Below, one piece after another: positions 54,021 through 63,097 of a stretch of DNA of 64,000 nucleotides. The notes below the pieces were generated by a model. It saw only the letters and a list, made by a program, of their open reading frames with translations, ran no database searches and was not told where the DNA came from. The stretch's first letter is position 1. Each line of letters begins with the position of its first letter. This stretch comes from Natronorubrum tibetense GA33 (GTDB lineage Archaea > Halobacteriota > Halobacteria > Halobacteriales > Natrialbaceae): contig NZ_KB913017.1 in NCBI RefSeq assembly GCF_000383975.1, positions 2,345,527 through 2,409,526 on the forward strand, written 5' to 3'. The position numbers and the translations under genes were made by a program.

Positions 54021-55679
54021 TCACTCGAGCGTGTACCAGTCGAACTCCTCGATCGCGAACAGATACGAGACGGGGGGTGCAAGGAGCCCGACGACGAGGA
54101 CGGTCCACGCGGAGATCGTGATGCCGCGAGCGGAGACCGCCAGTTCGGGGCCGGGCGTCCACGCCGTCACTGCCGTGAACAGGTCGGCGATCAGACCGGG
54201 CGCGTCGGCGTAGAGGACGGCGGCGGCGATCGCTGTAAGGATGATCGAAGCCGAGTAGACGATGAAGGCGGTTTTGCTCGGCATCACCGCCTCGCGGTTG
54301 TTCGTCACCTTGACGCTACCGTATCGGGGGAAGGCAGCGCCGACGCCGGTCGCGAGCGCCGGCGTCGCGACCGCGCCGACGGTGGTGGCGACGACCAGCG
54401 CAACGGTGTGCTCGAGCGAGAGCGGACTGAGCAGGCCGAGGGTGAGCGAGCCGAGGAGGGCGACCGGGCCGGCGACGAGCGCGCCGGCGACGACCAGTCC
54501 CGTGATCGCCTGTCGGCCGGCGAGGGGCGAGGCGACCACGGCGGGCAGCGCGCGCCCGAGATCGCCAAGCGGGTTGAGCGTGAACAGCGCGCCGGCGGCC
54601 CAGACGATGTACAGCGAGAGGATCACGGCGACGTGGGTCGGCACGGTTCCGGTTCGGGCGATCTCCTGGACGAACGCGATCGATCCCAGCAACGGATAAC
54701 CGACGTAGACCAGTCGGATCGGTGCCCGTTTCGTTCGGCGGATCGCGGTCGTCGCCACCGTCCGGATCGGTCGCGACAGACCGTACGACAGCAGTTTCGC
54801 GAGTCGATCCGACGAGTCCGTCACCGACTCCTCAGGCTCTTCGAACCGCGCGGGATCGGCGAACCAGTGTCGTCGCGCGGAGGCGATGCCGACGGCGACG
54901 GCGACCGCGCCGAGCCCCGCTGCGCCGAGCAGTGCCCCGAAGGCGGTGGCGCTCGAGGCCGCGACGTTTGGGACGCCGAGCAACAGGAGGTGGCCGGGCC
55001 AGCCGAGGGGACTGTCCTGGAGGGCGTAGAACAGTTGGTCGATGACCAGATTGAACCGTCCCGTGGCGATGGCACCGAAGTAGAGCACCCAGAACGCGAT
55101 GAAGATCACCATTCGGTACCGGGCGATCGGTTCGTAGACGATAACCAGATGGCGGACCCAGACACCGACCACGAAGCCGACGGGAACGGCGGTACAGAGG
55201 GCGAGGACGACCACGAGCGGCACGAGCAAAATTGGGAGTAGCGTCCCCGTTCCGGAGGCGAATGCGATCGAGAGGACGACGGCCGGTGGAAGGAGCCAGC
55301 TTCCGAACAGGAGTATCTCGGCACCGACGACGCCGACGACGACGTTCCGGAGCGGCGTCGAGGTGAGCAGAAAGGCCGGTTTATCGACGGTCGCGGCCGC
55401 CGTAAACGCCCGAATTCCCGCCATGAACACCAGAAACAGCCAGGCGACGGCGACGCCGCCGGTGACGAGTTCGGTCGCCGTCGTGGCCTCCGTCTGCGTG
55501 ACGCCGTCCGCGAACTGCTCGCCGAGCATCGGCAGCAGGTAGCCGCCGGCGACGACGATCGAACCGAACATGACCGCCGCGAGCAGCCCCATCATGAACA
55601 GCTTCGAGCGCTCGTTCGACACCGCTCGAACCGTGCGTCGAAACTCCGTCGTGGCGACGAGGAAGGGAACGCGCGACAT
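54021..55679 (-). CDS. ABC-2 type permease, large
   Basis: 552 residues with about 12-14 hydrophobic helices, i.e. an extended permease. The N-terminal VATTEFRRTVRAVSNERSKL is amphipathic as in ABC-2 proteins, the middle holds a cytoplasmic loop (ARRHWFADPARFEEPEESVTDSSDRLAKLL), and a second set of helices follows. It is divergent from the ABC ATPase at 55897, with 217 bases between the starts, and is its likely partner. Export substrate unknown. Confidence 0.8.
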   Translation of the reverse strand: MSRVPFLVATTEFRRTVRAVSNERSKLFMMGLLAAVMFGSIVVAGGYLLPMLGEQFADGVTQTEATTATELVTGGVAVAWLFLVFMAGIRAFTAAATVDKPAFLLTSTPLRNVVVGVVGAEILLFGSWLLPPAVVLSIAFASGTGTLLPILLVPLVVVLALCTAVPVGFVVGVWVRHLVIVYEPIARYRMVIFIAFWVLYFGAIATGRFNLVIDQLFYALQDSPLGWPGHLLLLGVPNVAASSATAFGALLGAAGLGAVAVAVGIASARRHWFADPARFEEPEESVTDSSDRLAKLLSYGLSRPIRTVATTAIRRTKRAPIRLVYVGYPLLGSIAFVQEIARTGTVPTHVAVILSLYIVWAAGALFTLNPLGDLGRALPAVVASPLAGRQAITGLVVAGALVAGPVALLGSLTLGLLSPLSLEHTVALVVATTVGAVATPALATGVGAAFPRYGSVKVTNNREAVMPSKTAFIVYSASIILTAIAAAVLYADAPGLIADLFTAVTAWTPGPELAVSARGITISAWTVLVVGLLAPPVSYLFAIEEFDWYTLE

Positions 55680-55866
55680 CAGCGAACATCACCGCAGCGG
55701 TGGCGACTGCACATCAGCGGGGAGGGACACGGTAGTTCGGGGACCATACTCGATAGCGCGTCATCCATCCAGTAAATCATTTGGATCCTGTCATTCGCGA
55801 GTCGATACCGTTCGACGGGCGCGTGGTAACCCGCTGGTGCCTCGAGCACCGTCGAATATGTCACAC

Positions 55867-55873
55867 ATTTACA
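55867..55873 (+). promoter_or_regulatory. TATA box of the ABC ATPase gene
   Basis: ATTTACA lies 24-30 bases before the ATG at 55897. This points to a leaderless transcript and rules out the longer in-frame ATG at 55858, which lies upstream of it. Confidence 0.45.
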
Positions 55874-55896
55874 TCGAGTGCGACGAAACGAGATGT

Positions 55897-56682
55897 ATGA
55901 GCCCCGCCGACGCCCCCGCGATCGAAACCGAGGCCCTCACGAAACGGTACGGCGAGACGACCGCCGTCGCCGGGCTGACGATGACCGTCGATCCGGGGAC
56001 GGTGTACGGCTTCCTCGGCCCCAACGGCGCGGGGAAGACGACGACGATGCGAATGCTGACGACGCTGACGAAACCGACCTCGGGGACGGCCCGGGTCGCC
56101 GGCCACTCGATCACCGACCGCGAGGCCGTCACGCCCCACATCGGCTATCTGCCCGAGGAACCGCCGATCTACGACGAGCTAACGGGACGCGAACAGCTCG
56201 AGTACGCCGCCGGGCTCCGAGACCTCCCCGACGCCGACGCCACCGAGCGCATCGAGTCGCTGCTCGAGCGGTTCGACCTTCTCGAGGATGCCGACAGGCG
56301 GATCGAGGGCTACTCGAAGGGAATGCGCCAGAAGGTCGGCGTCATCCAGGCCGTCCTCCACGAACCCGCCGTCGCCTTCCTCGACGAGCCGACGAGCGGG
56401 CTGGACCCCCGGGCCGCTCGAACCATGCGCGAGACCATCGCCGACCTCGCGGATCGGGAGATGACCATCTTCCTCTCGACGCACATCCTTCCCGTCGTCG
56501 ACGAACTGGCCGACGAGATCGGGGTGCTCCACGACGGCAAACTGGTCGCCCAGGGCGACCCCGAGACGCTGAAGTCCCGCGCCGAAACCGGCGAAGCGCG
56601 GAGTCTCGAGGAGGCGTTCCTCGAGGTCACGCAGGAGGCGTCGCCTCCCGAGGACGATACCGTCGAGCCGTCGATGGAGTGA
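55897..56682 (+). CDS. ABC transporter ATP-binding protein
   Basis: 261 residues. Walker A GPNGAGKTT, signature YSKGMRQKV, Walker B VAFLDEPTSGLDP and switch His in FLSTHILPVVDEL are all present. It lacks the long C-terminal extension of the ATPase at 42668 and ends in an acidic tail. The likely partner is the divergent permease at 54021. The lipoprotein gene at 56697 converges on it with 14 bases between stops. Confidence 0.9.
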   Translation: MSPADAPAIETEALTKRYGETTAVAGLTMTVDPGTVYGFLGPNGAGKTTTMRMLTTLTKPTSGTARVAGHSITDREAVTPHIGYLPEEPPIYDELTGREQLEYAAGLRDLPDADATERIESLLERFDLLEDADRRIEGYSKGMRQKVGVIQAVLHEPAVAFLDEPTSGLDPRAARTMRETIADLADREMTIFLSTHILPVVDELADEIGVLHDGKLVAQGDPETLKSRAETGEARSLEEAFLEVTQEASPPEDDTVEPSME

Positions 56683-56696
56683 CGATCGTCTCCAGC

Positions 56697-57533
56697 TCAC
56701 TCCTCGAGCGTGACGATTCCCTCGGTCGAGTTGAAGTGGATCCGACGATTCTCGCCGACGGTTAGACTCACGCGAGCGAACTCGAGGCCGTCGGACGGCC
56801 GTTCGACCTCGAGAACGGAGTGCCGAGAAGTCAGATCGGCGGTCCGTACGTACGGGTCGGTGTAGTAGCCGTGAAGTTGCGCGATACCGTCGTCGTTCTC
56901 GATGCGTGCCCAGCGGTGGTCGACCGAGCCGGAGCCGAAGCCGGACTCGACGAGCACCAGTACGGACTCGTCGAAATCGACGGCCCGTAGCCGGTCTCGC
57001 GTCTCGTCGTCCGCGTCTGCGTCGTCGAACACCGATTCGTACTCGTCTTCGTCACCTATCAGGCGAACTCGATACACCTCGCCGCTCGGTTTAGCGTCGG
57101 TGCTGAACACAGTATTTCGTATCGTGACGGCGGGTGTCAGGAGTCGCTCGAACTCGAGTGACGGCTCGGTCGCCATCTGATCCCCGAGGTACTCCTCGTT
57201 CCAGTCGTTGTCCTCCGGGTCGAACGGATCGTCCGGATCGTCCGGATCGTCCGGGTCTTCGGGTGGGTCCGGCCGCTCGATACCGTGGGACGGCTCGGTG
57301 ACCCGTGGGTCCTCTTCGATGGCCTCCTCGACCTCGTTTTCGTCGTCTTCATCGTCGTCACCGTCCGTCCCGTCGTCTTCGCCGTCGTCGGCACTCTCAC
57401 CTCCGTCGTCTCCATCGGTGTCGGCCCCCGGACTTGCGTCGTCAGCCGCCTGTTCGTCGAGACAGCCACCGAGAGCAGCAGTGGCGGAGGTGACGGAGAG
57501 TCCAGCGCCGACGAGGATCGTTCGGCGATTCAT
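56697..57533 (-). CDS. Lipoprotein with an Asp/Glu/Pro-rich linker
   Basis: 278 residues. MNRRTILVGAGLSVTSATAALGGC has a twin-arginine-like N-region and lipobox Cys24. Residues 25-110 are a very acidic, low-complexity linker (runs of Asp, then DPDD tripeptide repeats), and residues 115-278 form a compact beta-rich domain (LEFERLLTPAVTIRN, RAVDFDESVLVLVESGFGSGS). This lifts the folded domain away from the membrane through the cell wall. The function of the outer domain is not recognised. Confidence 0.75.
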   Translation of the reverse strand: MNRRTILVGAGLSVTSATAALGGCLDEQAADDASPGADTDGDDGGESADDGEDDGTDGDDDEDDENEVEEAIEEDPRVTEPSHGIERPDPPEDPDDPDDPDDPFDPEDNDWNEEYLGDQMATEPSLEFERLLTPAVTIRNTVFSTDAKPSGEVYRVRLIGDEDEYESVFDDADADDETRDRLRAVDFDESVLVLVESGFGSGSVDHRWARIENDDGIAQLHGYYTDPYVRTADLTSRHSVLEVERPSDGLEFARVSLTVGENRRIHFNSTEGIVTLEE

Positions 57534-57719
57534 ATCAACACGGCAGTACGTATTGGATAAATACTTTCCCCACAGTGTAGTGGTTATTTTAGTCGTCACC
57601 GAGGGGGGCCGAACGACCCCGCGAAGCGGACACGGTGACGGAGCGACAGAGACGGACGTCGGGAGCGAAGACGATGCCAAGTCCGACATTCCTAAGCGCG
57701 CGGACTCTGTGATTCGAGT

Positions 57720-60284
57720 ATGGAGTATTACGAGGCGGCGGACTTTTTATTCGATCTGCGGCGGTTCCGCCCGAAACCCGGGACGGGGTCGACGGCGCGG
57801 CTGCTCGCCCACCTCGAGAACCCTCACGAGACGGTCGATTTCGTCCAGATCGCCGGCTCCAACGGGAAGGGGAGCACGGCGCGGATGGTCGAACGGAGCC
57901 TCCGGGAGGCCGGGCTTTCGGTTGGCCTCTACACCTCGCCCCACCTCGAGGATCTTCGCGAACGCGTCCGCGTCGACGGCCGCAAGATCCCGCGGTCGGC
58001 GGTCCGTGACTACGTCGAGGCCGTCTACGAGTACATCACCGAGCGCGGGGCCGACGGCGAATCACCAACGTTCTTCGAGACGATGACCGCGATGGCCATC
58101 TGGCACTTCGGCCGCGAGGATGTCGACGTAGCCGTCCTCGAGGTCGGTATCGGCGGCAAGTACGACGCCACGAGCGTCGTCGATCCGATCGCAAGCGCCG
58201 TGACGAGCGTCACGCTCGAGCACACGGGCATCCTGGGCGACACCGAAGAAGAGATCGCCCGCGACAAGGCACACGTCGCCCCGACCGACGCGCCGCTGGT
58301 AACCGGCGTCTCCGGAGACGCACTCGAGGCGATTCAGGAGATTGCCGGTGACGTGGTGACCGTCGGTCGAGCGTCTACCGTACAGGACGACGAAGACGGC
58401 CCCGACGTTACCGCCGAGTACGGGGGACGGGCGAACCACACCGAAGCCGCCGTCGCCATCGAGCGCGACGGCTGGCGTCTCGAGACTAATATTCCCCTTC
58501 TCGGCACCCACCAGGCCGAAAACGCTGGTATCGCCGCCGTGCTCGCGAGACAGGTGACCGACATTGCGGACGACGACCTCGCACGCGGACTGCGGAGCGC
58601 CCACTGGCCCGGTCGCTTCGAGGTGATCAATACGGCACCGCTGGTGATTTTGGACGGCGCGCACAACCCCGGCGCCTGCGAGCAACTCGCGGAGACGCTC
58701 TCGACGTACGCCTACGACGACCTCCACCTCGTCTTCGGCGCGATGCACGACAAGGACCACCGCGAGATGGCCGCGACGCTGCCGACGCCCGATTCGGTAC
58801 GCGTCGCGGAACCGTCGCTCGATCGGGCTGAGGACCGAGACGTCCTCGCGACGGTGTTCGCGGACGCCGGCGTCGACGACGTTCGGACGAGCGAGAGCGT
58901 TCAGGACGCCCTCGAGACCGCACTCGCGGACGCCGGGAGCGACGACTGCGTGCTCGTGACCGGGTCGCTGTTCGCCGTCGCGGAGGCTCGCTCGCGCTGG
59001 ACCGCTGCCGGCGTGCCAAAGCGGATTCGGAACCTCGCGGACGCCAGTGACGCGCTCGCGAGGGCGAACGTCCCGCAAACTGAGAGTACCCAATCGCAAG
59101 CCGACGCCGTCCACCGCGTGGTCAAACTGACGGTCGACTCCGGTCAGGCGACCGCACTGAAGACCGAACTGGTTCGCCTCGGCGGCGAGTGTGCCGTCTC
59201 CGGGCTCCAGCAGCACGCCGAGGCTGTCGAGACGGTTCTGATGGGAACCGTCAGGCAGTTCGAGGCGCTCGTCGCGACCCTCGAGTCGGACGCGGACGGC
59301 CGCTCGAGCGGACTGGCGGACGTCGCTCGAGAGATCCGGGAGACCCTCGAACTCGATGCGGCGACTGCAGACGTAACCGCATCGGCCTCGAGTGCGTCGG
59401 GTTCGGTCGATGTGGACTCACGCGACGCGGGCGGAGACGGCACCGAATCGGCCGAAAACCGCGGCGACGACCGCTATCCGTGGCACGATCGCACTGCCGT
59501 GATGGGGATCCTGAACGTCACGCCGGACAGCTTCCACGACGGCGGCGAGTACGACGCGCTCGAGGACGCCCTCGCCCAGGCCGAGGCGATGATCGAGGCC
59601 GGCGTCGACGTGATCGATGTCGGCGGCGAGTCGACCCGTCCGGGTGCCGATCCCGTCTCGGTTCAGGAGGAAATCGATCGCGTCGTCCCCGTGATCGAAC
59701 GGATCGCGGATCTCGACGTCGAGATCTCCGTGGACACGCGCAAGGCCGCCGTCGCGGAGCCGGCACTCGAGGCCGGTGCCGACATCGTCAACGATGTCTC
59801 GGGGCTCGAGGATCCCGAGATGCGCTTCGTCGTGGCCGACCACGACGCGGGGCTCGTGGTGATGCACAGCATCGATGCGCCGGTCGTTCCGGATCGGGAC
59901 ATCGAGTACGACGACGTCGTCGAGGACGTGATCGACCAACTCTCCGAGCGCGTGCTGCTCGCCGAGAAGGCCGGAATCGACCGCGAGGATATCGTCGTCG
60001 ACCCTGGTATCGGGTTCGCCAAGTCCGCCCGCGAAAGCTTCGAGATCCTCGGTCGCCTCGACGAGTTCCGTGCGCTCGGCTGTCCGATCCTGTTCGGCCA
60101 CTCCCACAAGTCGATGTTCGATCACGTGGGCTCGGCGGCCGGCGAGCGCGGCCCAGCGACGGTCGCGGCGAGTGCGCTCGCAGCCGACCGCGGTGCGGAC
60201 ATCGTCCGCGTCCACGACGTGCCGGAGAACGTCGCCGCGGTTCGGACGGCGCTCGCAGCGCGCGATCCGGAACGGTTCGAGTGA
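57720..60284 (+). CDS. folCP: Bifunctional folylpolyglutamate synthase / dihydropteroate synthase
   Basis: 854 residues. N-terminal FolC domain 1-430: P-loop GSNGKGSTARMVE near 47, the Mur-ligase-like VLEVGIGGKYDATSVV near 145 and ILDGAHNPGACEQL near 305. C-terminal dihydropteroate synthase from residue 586: GILNVTPDSFHDGG, then IDVGGESTRPGA and FGHSHKSMF. The two are joined by about 130 residues (458-585) with a basic-acidic segment (VHRVVKLTVDSGQATALKTELVRLG split) of unknown role. This FolC-FolP fusion is known in haloarchaea. Start at 57720: ATG 20-odd bases after AT-rich DNA. Confidence 0.92.
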   Translation: MEYYEAADFLFDLRRFRPKPGTGSTARLLAHLENPHETVDFVQIAGSNGKGSTARMVERSLREAGLSVGLYTSPHLEDLRERVRVDGRKIPRSAVRDYVEAVYEYITERGADGESPTFFETMTAMAIWHFGREDVDVAVLEVGIGGKYDATSVVDPIASAVTSVTLEHTGILGDTEEEIARDKAHVAPTDAPLVTGVSGDALEAIQEIAGDVVTVGRASTVQDDEDGPDVTAEYGGRANHTEAAVAIERDGWRLETNIPLLGTHQAENAGIAAVLARQVTDIADDDLARGLRSAHWPGRFEVINTAPLVILDGAHNPGACEQLAETLSTYAYDDLHLVFGAMHDKDHREMAATLPTPDSVRVAEPSLDRAEDRDVLATVFADAGVDDVRTSESVQDALETALADAGSDDCVLVTGSLFAVAEARSRWTAAGVPKRIRNLADASDALARANVPQTESTQSQADAVHRVVKLTVDSGQATALKTELVRLGGECAVSGLQQHAEAVETVLMGTVRQFEALVATLESDADGRSSGLADVAREIRETLELDAATADVTASASSASGSVDVDSRDAGGDGTESAENRGDDRYPWHDRTAVMGILNVTPDSFHDGGEYDALEDALAQAEAMIEAGVDVIDVGGESTRPGADPVSVQEEIDRVVPVIERIADLDVEISVDTRKAAVAEPALEAGADIVNDVSGLEDPEMRFVVADHDAGLVVMHSIDAPVVPDRDIEYDDVVEDVIDQLSERVLLAEKAGIDREDIVVDPGIGFAKSARESFEILGRLDEFRALGCPILFGHSHKSMFDHVGSAAGERGPATVAASALAADRGADIVRVHDVPENVAAVRTALAARDPERFE

Positions 60285-60463
60285 TAACCGCTCGGCGATT
60301 CACCGACCGCGGCTCCACCTGGCTTTCAAACCAGGTAGTAAGGCAGATTCTCCGTGCCGCCGTGTGCGAAGCAGTTGACTGAGTGTTCAGGTGCCGGTCC
60401 AACCTTCAACCGTCCGGACGGAGTACTCCCACTGAGCGCAGCGTGCGCGAACGATTACAACTC

Positions 60464-61246
60464 ATGCCTGAGGAACACGATTCCGATCTGGCGGCGAACA
60501 TTCCGACGGAGAAACTCGAGGAGTACGACGTCGAAAAACCGGTCGAGACGGCCACGTCGATAGTCGACAACCCGAAACGCGTGTTGCTGCCATTGCTCGG
60601 CGGCGGCGCGTTGCTCCTGTCTGCCCTCCGCTCGCTCAAACGAGGGCAGTTCCGCGCGATACCCAAGGCGGCCGTCGGTGCCGGGCTGCTGAGCTACGGC
60701 CTCCGAAACCGGCGCTCGAGCGAGTCGCCCACCTTCGAACCGAGTACGGTCGAGATCGAGGAGGGGACCGCCGGGAAGGAGACATCGGACGAGGCCAGCG
60801 CCGCTGCTGAGCGCACCGATTCCGGGCGAGAGTCACAGATCGACGCGGAGGGGAACATTGACGAGTCGGCACAGCTCGGCGAGGAGGGAGAGACGGGCTC
60901 GAGGATCGAGTTCACCGATGACGCAGAGCAGGACGAGCCGCGAACGAAACCAGAACACGGCGGTGACGAGGAGGACCCCCGCCGCAGTACCGGCGACGAT
61001 GACGAGCCGGTCGAAGTCGACGTCTCCGATACGGCGATGGCCGAAGAAGTGGCCGAAGCGACCGGGCCCGACCCCGAGCAGGCACAGCCGTCCCAGACCG
61101 ACGCGACCGAACCCGAGGAAACGCCCGATGAGGACGCTTCGGAGATGAAAGTCGATCCGGACGAGGACGCCGACTCGACGAGCGACGAGTCGGAGGCCGA
61201 TGCAAGCGACGAAGACGACGAAACTGACGAAGACGACGACCGATAA
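60464..61246 (+). CDS. Acidic protein with one membrane segment, unknown function
   Basis: 260 residues. Residues 40-85 hold a hydrophobic stretch (VLLPLLGGGALLLSALRSLKRG and IPKAAVGAGLLSYGLR) resembling one or two short membrane or membrane-associated helices. The last 170 are very acidic and Ser/Thr-rich (nearly every residue is Asp, Glu, Ser, Thr or Ala) and are surely disordered. The ATG at 60464 follows a weak AT-rich box. The 179 bases before it, after folCP, show no gene. Confidence 0.6.
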   Translation: MPEEHDSDLAANIPTEKLEEYDVEKPVETATSIVDNPKRVLLPLLGGGALLLSALRSLKRGQFRAIPKAAVGAGLLSYGLRNRRSSESPTFEPSTVEIEEGTAGKETSDEASAAAERTDSGRESQIDAEGNIDESAQLGEEGETGSRIEFTDDAEQDEPRTKPEHGGDEEDPRRSTGDDDEPVEVDVSDTAMAEEVAEATGPDPEQAQPSQTDATEPEETPDEDASEMKVDPDEDADSTSDESEADASDEDDETDEDDDR

Positions 61247-61337
61247 CCCAGTACAGCTCCAACGGGACGCCGGCTTCTCGAGGCGACGCGCGAACGTTCG
61301 GGCGGCTCGAGCCTCTCGAACTGCTTGCTACTCCGAG

Positions 61338-61604
61338 CTAGGGGTTCCCTTCTCGACCCGCCTCCTCCTGGGCCGACTGCCAGCCGGAGAGCACGTATGC
61401 GGGCAGCGCGATGGCACCGACCACGAGCAGCGTGCCGGCGACGATCGTCCCGACGGTAACGTGGCGCGGATTCAGGGTCAGCGACGCCGGCAGACCGAAC
61501 TCGAAGAGCGTGAGGGCACCGAGAGCGGCGACGCTCGCGATGGCTACGGTGGCGATCACGAGCAGCAGGTTGGGAGAGTCGAGTCGCCGGGACTGCTCAT
61601 CCAT
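61338..61604 (-). CDS. Small membrane protein, unknown
   Basis: 88 residues with two transmembrane helices (LLLVIATVAIASVAALGALTL and VTVGTIVAGTLLVVGAIALPAYVL) and short basic/acidic ends. It is divergent from the aldo/keto reductase, with 191 bases between the starts. No recognised family. An alternative upstream ATG would add 11 residues. Confidence 0.6.
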   Translation of the reverse strand: MDEQSRRLDSPNLLLVIATVAIASVAALGALTLFEFGLPASLTLNPRHVTVGTIVAGTLLVVGAIALPAYVLSGWQSAQEEAGREGNP

Positions 61605-61795
61605 ACGATAGCTCGTTAGCGACCGTGCATGAGTCATTCGCCTCGCGGACCGAATCCGCGCCGCGGTCCGCTGCTGGAACTGATATCGAACCGGACCGAA
61701 CCTGTTCTGCCAGACTGAACTGGACCGAACACGTTCCCGTCCGCCCTGCGACGCGTTCCGCACGCAATAAGTCCCCTCGCTCCCAAGAGCCGTAC

Positions 61796-62890
61796 ATGCA
61801 ATACCAGGAACTCGGCGACTCCGGCGTCGAGGTCAGCGAAGTCGGCTTCGGCGCGTGGGTCGTCGGCACCGACTGGTGGGGCGACCGCTCAGAAGACGAC
61901 GCCCTCGAGATGGTTCGGTACGCTATCGACCAGGGAGTGACGTACATCGACACGGGCGACGTCTACGGCCACGGCCGCAGCGAGGAACTCATCGGCAAAG
62001 CGATTGCGGACGTCCGCGACGACGTGACGCTCGCCACCAAGGTGGGCTACGACTTCTACAACAACCCCCAGGCCGGCCACGGCGAGTTGCCCAAGGAGAT
62101 GGACCCCGACTATCTCCGAGACGCCGTCGAGCAGAGCCTCGAGCGACTCGACGTCGAGCAGATCGACGTACTCCAGCTCCACAACGCCAACGTCGAGGAG
62201 ATCACCCCCGACGTACTCGAGTTGCTCGACGAACTCGAGGAGGAGGGACTGGTCCGCGCGCGCGGGCTCGCGCTCGGCCCCTCGATCGGCTGGCTCGCGG
62301 AGGGCGACCTCGCCATCGAGAAGGAGTTCGACTCCCTGCAACTCGTCTGGAACGTCCTCGAACAGGAGGTGGGCAACCACTTCCTCGAGACGATCGAGCG
62401 GACGGGATCGTCGACCAGCCTGATCCCCCGTGTCCCTCACTCCTCAGGTATCCTCAACGAGCAGGTGACGCCCGAGACCGAACTCGAGGAGGGTGACCAC
62501 CGCGGCTTCCGACCCGACGCCTGGTACGAGACCGGCTGGGAGAAACTCGAGGCGTTGCGTTTCCTCGAGCGCGCGGAGCCACGGTCCGCGGATAGCTCGA
62601 GCGAAGCGAGCGGCCGTGAACGAACGATGGGGCAGGCCTCCATCGCGTGGCTCCTCTCCCACGACCCGGTCGCGTCCGTCACGCCGACGTTCCGGACGAC
62701 AGCCGATATCGACGAGTGGGCGGCCGCGAGCGACGTGCCGAAACTCTCCGACGAGGAGATGGCTCGCGTCGAAGAGCTGTACGAGAGCGACTTCGATATC
62801 GACCGCGACGATGGCATGGACTCGCTGCGCTCGTCGGTCGGCGGGGCGGACATCGAGTCGGCGGGGCTCGACAAGCTCGCGGCCGACTGA
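61796..62890 (+). CDS. Aldo/keto reductase
   Basis: 364 residues of the NADPH-dependent TIM-barrel family. The catalytic tetrad is visible: Asp and Tyr in YIDTGDVYGHGRSEEL, Lys in TLATKVGYDFYNN and His in VLQLHNANVEE. C-terminal NADP contacts are in ASIAWLLSHDPVASVTPTFRT. The ATG at 61796 gives the canonical start MQYQELGDSGVEVSEVGFG; any upstream extension lacks family similarity. The physiological carbonyl substrate is unknown. Monocistronic. Confidence 0.9.
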   Translation: MQYQELGDSGVEVSEVGFGAWVVGTDWWGDRSEDDALEMVRYAIDQGVTYIDTGDVYGHGRSEELIGKAIADVRDDVTLATKVGYDFYNNPQAGHGELPKEMDPDYLRDAVEQSLERLDVEQIDVLQLHNANVEEITPDVLELLDELEEEGLVRARGLALGPSIGWLAEGDLAIEKEFDSLQLVWNVLEQEVGNHFLETIERTGSSTSLIPRVPHSSGILNEQVTPETELEEGDHRGFRPDAWYETGWEKLEALRFLERAEPRSADSSSEASGRERTMGQASIAWLLSHDPVASVTPTFRTTADIDEWAAASDVPKLSDEEMARVEELYESDFDIDRDDGMDSLRSSVGGADIESAGLDKLAAD

Positions 62891-63097
62891 GGAATCCACG
62901 GAACAAAGGTAAGCAGATTTAACAATTCTATCAGGCTGTTTCATCTCTCGGTACTGTTCGCCTAGTCCGCCGTTAGATGGCTCATAAAGCCGTCTAGCCG
63001 ACAATTATTTTGGGAAATAATTTTTTGATATTTCCTGAAAACCCGAGATATTGTTCTGGGTGTTGATAACTATCTCTGGGTGGACTGTCAGTCGCGT

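Noticed and set aside
60320-60365. tRNA-like anticodon stem (CCTGG ... CCAGG around CTTTCAAA)
   Set aside because: The loop is eight bases, there is no TTCGA/TTCAA T-arm with pairing stem and no acceptor stem, so it is not a tRNA.
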